The translations under genes were made by a program, and so were the position numbers. A stretch of DNA of 64,000 nucleotides from Bretschneidera sinensis. Taxonomy: Eukaryota; Streptophyta; Magnoliopsida; Brassicales; Akaniaceae. The stretch covers positions 57,940,084-58,004,083 of the forward strand of contig CM043705.1 in NCBI GenBank assembly GCA_023935145.1, written 5' to 3'. The stretch's first letter is position 1, and the number at the start of each line of letters is the position of its first letter. Under the pieces are notes generated by a model. It saw only the letters and a program-made list of their open reading frames with translations. It did not search any database and was not told the DNA's origin. Shown here in pieces: positions 11,601 to 22,431 of the stretch.

Positions 11601-13137
11601 AAAGCTTCTTAATTTGGAAACGTGCAATTCACTTTTTTTACTAAAAATACCACAGTGCCTCGATTGTAGTTCCTAGACTCTGTTTTTTTTTTATAAATTC
11701 TTACCAGAGTGCAAACTTCACAATGGATATACAGTATAAATAAATTTACATATTAATTGTTAGTGAATTTTTTATCCATTGTAAAATATTAAACATTATT
11801 TTTGTATCAATTGAAAATTTTATTATAATTATTAAGTAATTTTATTGATAATATAAATAGTAATTATACAGATATTATTAATAAATTTATTTAATAATTA
11901 CTAATGAAGTTTTAGTTGATGCAAAAGTGTTAGGTGGAAATAAAAATTTCTCCCATCTATTTTAAGTCCATTTAACAAAAAGTATCTCAAGCTAGGGAAG
12001 GTTGATTACTTTGAGTCCAGCTTTTTTTTGGCATGTTCATATTTCATGCAAGCAAAGACTTTCTTTTCTCACAATGTGGAAGGAGATGCAACAAGAAAGG
12101 GATTGCAAACAATGATTAATTACTAATGTTATTCAACAATTTTCTGTTTTTTTAATCATTGGGATTTGTTGAATTTGCACTGCAATAGGCTATGATTCTG
12201 GCTAAAGTTTGATTTCATTTCAAGCCACGTGTATACTCTAAATTCTCTTGACCAATTTTTTTTTTTTAAAAAAAAAAATGCCTATGCTACTAGTAATTAT
12301 TTTTTCTAAAAACAGAAGAAAAAAAATAAAAGGAGATTAACTAAGTACAAAAACCAAATCACTCTTTGCCTTTTTTAGTTTGAGAAGCAAATCAGTTAAG
12401 GACTAACAGAAAATTAGGAAGTTGGTATAAGCATAAATTGAGAAAAATTACTAGAGAGAGAGAAGTTAAATTACCAGAAATTCAATAACTGCACTTATCA
12501 GGTAGATGTGATAAGTAGTGAAGAAAGCATCTGATAGGAAGCCTCCAAGGAGAGCCAGAAGGAAGGCTGTCCCCATGAAATTTGTGACATGGTTAGCAGA
12601 TTTTGATGGAGATAAGTGCATGTACTCTGATAGATAAAGCACCAAATTGCTTGCATTTGCCAAATATGCTAAATTCTCCAGTATTTCCACAACTACAAGC
12701 ACAGAGAAAAACCAAAATCAAAACCCAAATTAAACTCACAAAACCCATCTGATCAATTTAATTAATTTCTCAAAAGAATCTGAAGTACAAAAAATGCATG
12801 TGTACTAATTTGGACAAAAAAGAAAGAAATTAAGAAAGAGAGGTGCATGTGGGTGTAATTGAAATTTTTTACAGACCCAATACAAACGAGGCAGCAAACA
12901 TGCCACCATGGCAGCCCCTGAGAGCTGGTCTGTTTCTCCAATCTGCATAGCCTTCCCATCTGGTCAGCTGCTGTTCTACTTCCTGTATATGATGACAAAA
13001 CTCATGAGGAGTCAGTGAAAGAAAGCAATATATGTTGTTTTTTCTTTCTTTTAAATAAAGCTAATAACAAAGAAGAAAAGAGAGAGAGAAGAACATGAAC
13101 AGGAAAAAAAAAGGAGCGAGAAAGAGGAACCCACCAT
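8676..13137 (-). CDS. NPF4.6: NRT1/PTR family 4 transporter (NPF4.6/AIT1/NRT1.2-like), five coding exons
   Basis: Major-facilitator transporter of the plant NPF family. Arabidopsis NPF4.6 (NRT1.2/AIT1) is a plasma-membrane low-affinity nitrate and abscisic acid importer, and this gene matches it along its length. Exons on the minus strand: 13137-13135 (ATG only), 12982-12877, 12692-12475, 10531-10091, 9647-8676. All introns are GT-AG. The sum is 1740 bp, 579 residues plus stop, the usual NPF length. The start MEVEQQLTRWEGYADWRNRP and end FWAMRYKYRSTRGDK are typical of NPF4. TM1 has EILEN (residues 39-43), where most NPFs have the proton-coupling ExxER. GVGGIKGSLPAHGAEQFD lies in the TM4-5 region, and a hydrophilic loop rich in Ser/Thr/Lys precedes KPVHTTLECTVQQVEEVK. 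No stops or frameshifts. Ortholog versus close paralog (NPF4.5) is not settled by eye. Confidence 0.9.
9648..10090 (-). other. Intron 4 of the NPF gene (443 bp)
   Basis: Donor GTAAGG follows …ATCTTCAAG at 10091, and acceptor GAACAG precedes GTTTTGATTGC at 9647. The joined reading gives TTIFKVLIAATTN, which continues the family sequence with no frame change. Nothing else is seen in it. Confidence 0.85.
10532..12474 (-). other. Intron 3 of the NPF gene (1,943 bp)
   Basis: Donor GTAATT at 12474 and acceptor AACAG ending at 10532 bound the largest intron. It is AT-rich and holds no ORF of note. It contains three CACGTG hexamers, at 10843-10848, 11134-11139 (as GCCACGTGGC) and 12226-12231. These are G-box/ABRE-type cores; whether they act is unknown. 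Confidence 0.8.
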
Positions 13138-13254
13138 CTCTCTCTCTCTCTTTCTCCCTTTTTTCCTCTTTTCTTTCAAGTTGGGTAAGTTGTATAGGAT
13201 CTTTGGTGAGAGAAGAGATTTTGATTAGAAAAGAAGAGTGGTGACTGGTGGGGG

Positions 13255-13262
13255 ATTTATAG
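13255..13262 (-). promoter_or_regulatory. Candidate TATA box of the NPF gene
   Basis: CTATAAAT on the minus strand lies about 118 bp upstream of the ATG. That would put a start site near 13225-13230 and leave a 5' UTR of about 90 bp rich in GAGA/TCTC. The position and match to the plant TATA consensus support it; there is no direct evidence of use. Confidence 0.5.
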
Positions 13263-16200
13263 AGTTGGGAGAAAGGGTCCAACTTGGGAGAGAATGGTCT
13301 AGGCCCCTTAGAAAAGGACTTTGATCCTGTTTAAATTAAAGAATTTTTTTCTTATTTGACAATTATTTTTCTTTTTACTGACGAAGGTATTTGGACTTTT
13401 ATCCTACTAATCTTTAGGTAAATTCATTAACATGTATAGAATAAAATTAAAAAATAATCAGTAAGCGTGATTTTTAAGAAATTATTTGCACTCTAATAAT
13501 AAATCAAACAAAAAATTTACAGATAAAAATATATGAACCACGAATCCAAATCATTATTATAAACACTTAAAAAGTGAAATAGTAATTTTGTAACATATCA
13601 TGAGGTTAAAATAATGAAAATCAACAATATAATAAAAATTAATTGATATGATCCAAAATGATAATCTATTTTCATGATTCAATTAGTAACATTCAAATTT
13701 TCACTATGCATAACACTTGGTGCATGTTTGAATAGGCTTTTCAAAAAGAGTTTTAGGTTTTCGAAAACCAAAAGTTGTTTTTATCAGTTTTCAAACATAT
13801 TTTTTAAAAACTATTTTAAAATAATTCTTTTTTAAAACCAGTTTTTAAAAATTGATTTTGTTTTTCTTAAAATGAGTTTTCATGACTCTTATTCTTTCTC
13901 TTCCCAACAGCATCAAAAATCCGTTGTTGCTGAAATTTTTTTCAACCGATTCATATGAGACCACCGGAAACCCACACTTCTCTTCTTCCCTTGGTTCTCG
14001 ACTTCCAGTGTTCCATTTAAAATGTTAGATTTGAGACCACTAATCACTTCCTTTTCTCTCACATCATAACATTTTGCTTGGGGCATAATCTTGGGCGCCC
14101 GGGACGTAAAAATTATGCCTCGGGCTCCCTCCCCTTGAAATTTTTTTTAAAAACTTAAAATTTAGAAAAATAATGCAAATTATATATTTGAACTCATAAC
14201 CTAATGAGTGTCATAGGTCTTAACCACCAAAGTAATATTCTTGTTGTGACATTATTACATTTCATAAATATATAATACATGTTATCTAGTTTAATAATAA
14301 TTACTTACAAGTTACAATAATATAGAAATATAAGTTATATTTCATATAATTTATATATAAATATTATTAATATTTATAAAAATTATAATTATCACACTAT
14401 AAAGAGTTAGTAAAGTATTAAACTTTAATAAAAATTAATTAATTAATTTTTTTTATTATTTTAATTAATTAATTAAATATTATTTTATTAAAATTTTAAA
14501 ATACCCCAACATGTATAAAAGATTTACATCTCAATATTTCGAAATAAAATATCTTATTTATTGTTTTTACCTTTAAAAACACTTATCAAAACCAAATATG
14601 AATATGATCTGCATACTTCCCAAAAGAGAAGCTAATTAGATAACGAGTGAATCATTAAATCCTCTCCCAACAAAATGAAAAAGAAAATGGAAAATAGGGT
14701 ACCCTTTGTCTTGTTTGACCATAAACCCAAACACTATTAAATGTAAAGGTAATGAAACCTCAGCATCCTAATTATGGTGTGTTGGCTTTCACAGAATGGA
14801 AATGCTAAAAGGACCCCATCTTTTTTACTTTTTATTTTTTCTGCTTCTTTTCCCCTCCCACTTTTATATTACTATCAAATTAATAAAAATAATTAACTTA
14901 AAGAACAGATTCTTTAAACCTAACTACACGCGTAGCAGCCTGATCCTTTAACTCGGGACTGACTTATCAATTAGGGAATTCATTAGGTGCAAAATGATAC
15001 TTGGTTTGGCGAAAATTATTATAAAATTAAAAATATTAATTAATAATTATAAAAAATTTAAATAATAATTAATTTTAAAAAATTAAATATTAAAACTATT
15101 ATTTAATTTTTTTATTATTATTAATAAACATTCTTAATTTCATGATAATTACGACGTAACATCAGATTCCATAAGAAATGCAACTTTTTTTTCTTTAAAA
15201 TTAAATGGGCCATGAGAGAAAAGGTCATCTAAGATTAAAGTGAGTCAAATTTGAAGCTGTTAAAGGACGTACCCACCTTCCTCGTGGTAAGACCGCGGAC
15301 TAACGTGTGAGACCCAGAGAACTGAAATTCAAAGATACACCTTGTTTTTTTTCTTTTTTTTTTTTTTGGAACAAAAGATTTACCTTGTTTCATAGGATAT
15401 AATTTATTAGCCTAAAAATATTTAAGTCGCATTCTTTCAGTTTCACTTTATAGATCATAGTTAATTTTTTAAATTAATTTTAATTTCAATTTTTTAATAA
15501 TTTATCGTTTTAAAATTAAAAATAAATAAATATTTATGAACCTTATAAAACTAAATTAATCAAATTTTAATTATTGTAACAATTTAAAATTATATAAAAA
15601 ACAATTATTTTTAATTAAATAAATAATGCACTATGCCGCTTAAAGTGAATTAGAACGAAGAGAGTCTAAGGCTTAATCCGTACATGTTGGATTTATTAAT
15701 TTTTGGTAAATAAGCCGTATGTACAAATGTGAAATGGACGGGATGTTTAAACCGTTAGGACTTTTCAATCACACCAAAGAAAAAGGACATTTTAAAGCTT
15801 ATACTCCGTGTTAGATATTTTGGGGGGAAAGCATAGGTATCAAAGGACTTTTTTATGCAAATAAAAGATAATAATCAGCCTATGCACAACCTTTTTTTAT
15901 CAGTGGTTTCCATGTACCATGTCCTCTATATTCTATACCACATTATTCTAAACCCATTGAATTAATTGGAATTTCTGTTTTGAATAAATGTTACGTTGAC
16001 AAGTAATTTTATTTGATGTTAAAAATATATATTTTATAGCTACATGTCATCCAACGATTTAAACAAAAAAATAATATTTAAGAAAGTTGTCAATTTTTCA
16101 AAGTCCCAATTCATATAGAGTGATGTTAATTAGAATATAAATAAGATAAAATCGAATCATTCCTAACTAAAGTTTTGAAAAAATTGATCAATGAAACTTT

Positions 16201-18539
16201 TTTTAACATGATATTAAAGTTTTAAATATTACTTATGCCCCGTCTGGTTGGAATAATCAAAGTTGTAATGGAATGTTCATTCATTCTATAATTATCATTA
16301 CGTTGTTTAGTTAGTTTAAAATGATTATAATGACTGAGTATTACATTGTAAAACTCGTTACATCAAAAAAGCTTAATGAACATTACAAATTTGAAGGAGT
16401 GTAATGGTCATTATATTACAATTTTGATCATATTTGATTCACAATATAATTAAGTATTATTCTGTTCGTCTCATGTTTTTAATATGTATTTTTTAAAATG
16501 GATGATTTATATTGTTTGTCAATTTTTTTTAAATATGATATAAAAACCAATAACTTCACGTATATTTAGTGATATTGAAAATTGTGTTTCTCTTATCACT
16601 CATTCATCATCGATCATGTGAAGGGATGAATCGAGTTAGCTCATATCATTCATTCTGTCTTGAGCCACGCTCAACTTCTTATCTAGCCATCTTATGAAGA
16701 CATACAGATGAAACAAGGAAATGAAACTACACGCGAGCTTTAACAGTTTAGGATTTTAGAGAAAAATTGGTCAATTAATTTTCCTTAACAACATGAAAAA
16801 ATAGATTTTTTTTTTTGGGGGTCAGGATATGAAACCCTTGTTGAAGTCAGTCCTTTTCCATAATGTGCCAACATCTTCAATTTAGCCATATATTCTCTCA
16901 AGAGAATCTTAAAAACTGCTGATCCCATTTAGTTATGAAAGCATCATATGTGGTTTTAATTCATCATTTTACGGCCGTCATTTTCAATTCACATGAGCTT
17001 TTAAAGCTTTTTTGCATTGGATTCATAACCATGTATGCAACTTGCATATGCAAGATTTAAGCTTATCTCTATCAAATTATGACAACGCCAACTTTGAAAG
17101 ATCACCACTTGGAAAGGCATATACGAATACTCTTACTCCGAACAAAAACATGGTTTTCCACATACAACTAAGATTTTGAATTAAAAAATATATATCTTTC
17201 ATTAGATATTGGATTATATAAAAACTTATCTCATTTAGTCATCTATAAAAACAAATAAGGGATTAGTAAGAGCAACACGAGTCTACGTTATAAACATTTG
17301 ATTTGTACAGAATCAATATTTAACTTGTAACCAATCACAAGCTATCACATATTATAATTAATTAACGGTAAGGTTATTGGTTTGAAAAGACAAACAGTTG
17401 AAAGAGTCATTGAATATATTTATTTGGAAGTTTTTTCTCTTTACATGGATAGATCTAATTTATTTTATTTTCTTTACCCATAAAACAATTTTTTTTACAA
17501 GTTGTTGTCCTAAGAATTTATTTCAAGATCTCAAGTCATACTACCTCAATCCATTCACATTTTGACATGTGGACAATTATGCACATAATATATATATATA
17601 ACATATGATTTTGAACAAATAATTTATTAGAGGTCTACTCTCAAAATATAATTTTGAAATCTCAAAAAAAAAATTAAATTGAAATCTAACTCGTTAAATG
17701 ATAATGGTTTTATTGACTTCTAATTTTTTTCTCTACCGAAGACATCAACCTTTATGTCAAAACAAATTGATAAACTTTGGTTCAATCAAATCCATTAAAT
17801 CCAAAATTCTCTTTTGATAATATCTTATAGCTAGTATCTACCGTAAAATTATAACTCTCATATATATTGGATTGGTTAGAATATTAGTTAGAACTTTTAT
17901 TGGTAATTTTAAAAAAATTTATTAGTAACGTCAATATAAGTGTGAGACTAAAAAATTAATATTATCAATAAAAAATTTTAAATTTACTAGTGAAATATTT
18001 TAGACCTAAATAAACTAAGTATTTCCGAGACAAATACACAATCAAAATTTATTGTGATCATTTATTTTTGCACACTTTTACAGATAAGATTAGATCAATT
18101 TGTGTGGCCTACTATTACAAACGAAACAAATCAACTTTCACAAATCACAATATATGTAGTCTTTGACTACAGATTTGGCCACACCATAAACGCGCCCAAA
18201 ACTTTTGTTGATGTCTTTTCACAATATATGCTTGTTTTTGGAAGAATTAGAATCGTCCTTGAAATCGCTAATAGAATCTAATAATAAAAAAATCACTAAT
18301 AAAGTTTTTAAATAGTTTTATTCTTTTAACTACCGATAACTTTTATTAGTTTATGCATAATTTCTAATTATCAGCTTGTTACATTTGTATTTTTTTCCTA
18401 TACACATGGTAAGTTGTAGAGAAAAAAATTTATTTTTATTTTTTTTGTTTGAGATTGAATTTCATTTGCAAAACCTATTTAACTCTTTTCTATTCTATTT
18501 TTAAACTGATTCATAACATGTTAAAAATCACTTCCTAAT
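13263..18539. other. AT-rich intergenic region without a recognisable gene
   Basis: The first few hundred bases are the likely NPF upstream region. The rest is AT-rich with homopolymer runs, (TA)n at 17590-17602 and no ORF with family resemblance. Segments near 13720-13870 (TTTGAATAGGC, TTTTCAAACAT) and 16235-16450 (CCGTCTGGTTGGAATAATC) resemble the ends of small non-autonomous DNA elements, but I could not find matching inverted ends. Confidence 0.6.
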
Positions 18540-18931
18540 GATATTATTGAGAATCTGACATCCAATCAACAACCACACAATCACAATAGCAAAAATAACA
18601 AGAAAAATAAACACAATAATTTTAACATGGTTCGGCGTAACTTTTTGCCAACATCCACGAGTTAATCGTTATTCCACTTATTTGGTAACTTTTGAATGGA
18701 AAAAAAAAAAAGCTAAAACTTGCTACACTAAAATACACAATTTTTCTAGGCAAAACTGTGTGAAAACTCTATCAAATCTCACAATCTAAAACTCAAATAC
18801 ACCTAATATTCACTCAACCATTGAATTCTTGTAAAACCTTCTTTTACAAGTTATATTGGTGTTTGATTTACAACACTCTACATCTGATTAGCTATTCCTA
18901 TTTCAAAAATAAGGGTGAGGAACTAACTCTC
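18540..18931. repeat. Possible Copia LTR relic
   Basis: The phrase TTTTAACATGGTTCGGCG, followed by an ACATCCACGAG block, is of a kind common in plant Copia LTRs read from the opposite strand. Copia-2's LTR carries a comparable TTTACCCAGGTTCACCC with GGCTACGTCC. No partner LTR or internal sequence is present, so this is at most a solo or truncated LTR. Confidence 0.3.
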
Positions 18932-19614
18932 TTGATGTCATATTTATAATAATTAGTACCCACATTTTTTTACACATAGACAATGTGAGAGTAGAATTAC
19001 TTACAATAACACTTTTCTCCGATATAGGATTTGAAGAGTATCTCAAAATATACATATACATGAACGATTCGAGACCTGCCAATCACACAAATTATAAACA
19101 CAAAGAAAAGAATACAAGATTTACCCAGGTTCACCTAAGAATAGGGCTACGTCCTGCCAGAAGTTTCTTATTATCAACCTCACAAATCTCTCTGTTATAA
19201 TGTATGCTCAGTACATAAAGAGTATTTATATGCAACTTAAGACGTCCTAATTAGGGTTTAATTAGGATTTTCATTATACTGCAGAACTACGGCTCTTCAT
19301 GGGCCCAAGCCCAAACTGACAAGCAAAAAACAGGCCCAACTCATGTACATGGCCTAAAAGTTTCGGGGGCGCTGCTTCTTAACTGTAATACCGGTATTTG
19401 TAAAGTAATGGTATAAAAGTAATTTAATAAATATGACATGAAATTAAAATAATATATATATATACACACACACACACACACGTGCGCGAAGGATTTAATA
19501 TTGAATAAAATAATTCTTTTGAAAGAAAAAAAAAAGGAGAAAAACATGGAAGCAGGTGGCGAAAATTGGAGGTTTGCATGTAGGACGCATGTACTTTTCG
19601 TGGCAGCATGAGAG
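18932..19614. repeat. Tandem duplication, copy 1 (683-bp unit): flank + Copia-2 LTR piece + Gypsy LTR start
   Basis: It starts TTGATGTCATATTTATAATAA. It contains flanking DNA, then Copia-2 LTR sequence from 19061 (TGAACGATTCGAG), then at 19384 the start of the Gypsy LTR (TGTAATACC), breaking off after GAGAGTTG at 19617. The next bases restart the unit (TTGATGTCCATATTTATAA at 19615). The breakpoint shares TTG, so only a short homology was involved. Because the unit spans the Copia/Gypsy junction, the duplication is younger than the Gypsy insertion. Confidence 0.9.
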
Positions 19615-20186
19615 TTGATGTCCATATTTATAATAACTAGTACCGATATCTTTTTTACACATAGACAATGTGAGAGTATAATTACTTACAATAACACTTC
19701 TCTCCAATATGGGATTTGAAGAGTAGCTCAAAATATACATATACATAACACTTCTCTCCGATATGGGATTTGAAAAGCATCTCAAAATATACATATACAT
19801 GAACGATTCAAGACCTGTCAATCACACAAATTATAAACAGAAAGAAAAGAACACAAGATTTACCCAGGTTCACCCAAGAATAGGGCTACGTCCTGCCAGA
19901 CATTTTTTATTATCAACCTCACAAATCTCTCTATTACAATGTATGCTCAATACATAAAGAGTATTTATATGCAACTTAAGACGTCCTAATTAGGGTCTAA
20001 TTAGAATTTTCGTTATGCTGCAGAACTACGGCTCTTCATGGGCCCAAGCCCAAACCGATAAGCAAAAAACAGGCCCAACTCATGTACATGGCCTAAAAGT
20101 TTCGGGGGCGCTGGCCCTTAACTGTAATACCCGTATTCGTAAAGTAGGGGTACAAAAATAATTTAATAGATATGACATGAAATTAA

Positions 20187-20239
<53 letters not shown>

Positions 20240-20386
20240 CACACACGCATGAAGGATTTAGTATTGAATAAAATAATTATTTTGAAAGAAAAAAAAAACG
20301 TGACAATAGGTGTTGCCACCTGTTACCAAGTGAAAATTGGAGGTTTGCATGTAGGACACATGCACTTTTCGTGGCAGTATGAGAGT
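19615..20386. repeat. Tandem duplication, copy 2, with an internal 54-bp doubling
   Basis: The second copy runs through flank, Copia-2 LTR (from 19800) and the start of the Gypsy 5' LTR (from 20123), where it joins the intact element. It holds an extra direct repeat: AACACTTCTCTCC…ATACAT at 19693-19746 recurs at 19747-19800. Copy 1 has this block once, so the 54-bp doubling happened after the large duplication or was lost from copy 1. Confidence 0.85.
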
Positions 20387-22333
20387 TGGGGGGGAGCTAT
20401 TGTTTTGATTTTTTTTCCCATATAAATAGTTTAGTTTTTTTCTTTTATTTATTTATTACCAAATCCTGTTTGGTTTCTTCCTTTTACAATTCAAACTACT
20501 CTATTTCTCTAAACACTTAGGGACCAAAAGAAAGGTTGAAAAAGCAAAATTTTGAAGGGGTTTACAGGAGAATTTTATAAAGAACTACAGGGAGCTCTAA
20601 GAAAAACATAAGATAATAATGTGAAGTTTATTTTCGAAAGTTAACATACATGAAATTTCCCGGAATTCAAAGTGAGAATTTTCAAAGGGTATGAATTATG
20701 AAAGAATTGAAGAAAAAAATTAGAAATTTTAATATAAATATTATGTCAGGTGTTGACAATTAGCAACCGGGGGAAATTACTGAGAAGAGCATGAAAGGCA
20801 AGGAGGTGATCCACGGGTAGGCCTTAGTGTTACGTGGTAAGTTAGATTTACTTTAAGTAATCAAGATAAATATGAAATATCTAGTGATAATATTGGAATA
20901 AATTATTAACTTATGCCTTGGTGATAGATGAAAATTGGTTGATAGGTGTAATAGGAATAGTGGATGTGTAGAGAATTATTTTATGAGAAATAATATTTTT
21001 GGAATAATGAGTTGATTTAATAATAAAAGTGATAAGTGAAATTCTTGACGAGCTATGGTTGATGTTTTGATACGGTTTATGAGGAGATGAAATTTAGTGG
21101 ATCTTGACAAGCTATGATTGATGATTTGATGTGATTTATAAGGAGAAGAATTTAGTGAAATTTTTCAAATAATAATTTGAGAATAATCAGGATTGCTTAT
21201 TTAAATATTTGAATTCATGTTTGTTTTTATATTATTGTTCATATGCATATTTCATATCATTGTTCATATACATATGCATAAAATAAAAGAACCAGGAGAG
21301 GACTGATCTAATTGAAAAACCGTGAAAGCTGGTAAATGCTGAAAATAAAGGAAAATCGTGACAGCCGGTATATACTAGAAATAAATGAAAATCGTGGCAG
21401 CCGATATATGCTGGAAATAAAAAAAACCAGGAGGAGGCCAGTTTAAGATAAAAACATATCGATATGTGGGAAGATGTTCCGTAATAATAATTCATACATT
21501 GCATCTGTTTTAAATATTGATTGTATTACTGAAATGATGAAGTGTTGTTTGGGGCCGGTCTAAGATAAAAACATGTCGACATGTGGGAAGACGTTCCCTA
21601 ATAATAATTCATGCATTCCACCTGTTTTAAATATTGATTGTATTACTGAAATGCTGAAGTGTTGTTTGTTATTGTACATTTATTTATAGATGAATGAATC
21701 TCACAGAGAGACAGTTATAGTGAGAAAAAATATAGAAGTTTGATATGATAAGAACCATCTAAATGGTAGACTTTATGCTGCGAACCTCATTACGAGGTAA
21801 TTATGAGATAATTGATGGTCTTAAGGTGAACAAATATATAAGAAAAAGATATTGATAAAGAATAAGACTTATGATATGTGTAGTGATAATTGAATGCTAT
21901 TATCAAGTTATATGAGATAGAAATGATTAAATATTAAAAGATTATTTATATAAGTTGAATACTTCTAGTAAATTTAATTCACTGAGCTTGTGAAGCTCAT
22001 CCTTCATTGTAGAATGATTTCAGGTAGCAGGCATGACAAATAGTTTGGTGAGTTGAGATTCAGACGAAATCATTATCTATAAGCCATATATGTATCCACA
22101 TCCTCAGACTAATGAGAAAATAAAAAATAATTATTTGTAAATATTCATGCATATTACGTTGTATAAAATGTTAAAGTTAAGATCAGAATGATGTATCTCC
22201 CCTGTTGAGGGGTGAAGATCGATGTAAAAATTTATGTTGGCGTTATTTTTCTTGTTGCATATGTGTCATGTTGGGATTTTCAAAATGTGACAACACCGTC
22301 TCGGGGGTGGCCAACTCAGGATGGGTCGTTACA
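20123..22333 (+). repeat. Gypsy 5' LTR (2,211 bp)
   Basis: Starts TGTAATACCCGTATTCGT, ends GGATGGGTCGTTACA. It carries a long (AT)n-(CA)n microsatellite at about 20191-20246. It also has internal repeats: three copies of a unit of about 45 bp around GACAGCCGGTATAT (21310-21425), and two copies of a 117-bp unit starting near 21444 and 21561 (TAAGATAAAAACAT). Confidence 0.9.
21310..21672 (+). repeat. Tandem repeats inside the Gypsy LTR
   Basis: A unit of about 45 bp (CGTGACAGCCGGTATATACT type) occurs three times, followed by two 117-bp units containing ATGTGGGAAGACGTTCCC and ATATTGATTGTATTACTGAA. The same array occurs in the 3' LTR, so it predates insertion and belongs to the family. Confidence 0.8.
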
Positions 22334-22431
22334 ATTTTGGTATCAGAGCATTAGGTTTTATGATTCTGTAGATTGAATAAAAAGTAATAAAGTGGAAGAT
22401 TAAAATAAATTATATTTTAATAGTCTGAGGA

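Noticed and set aside
13061..13282. Alternative longer N-terminus for the NPF gene from upstream open frame
   Set aside because: That frame translates intron and leader and does not continue the family sequence; the ATG at 13137 spliced to 12982 gives the canonical N-terminus.
18054..18281. 75-codon ORF in the AT-rich intergenic region
   Set aside because: No motif, no splice context and AT-rich codon use expected by chance.
19061..19383. A second, independent Copia insertion
   Set aside because: Flank, LTR and Gypsy junction are all repeated in the same order at 19615-20386, so it is a tandem duplicate and not a separate insertion.
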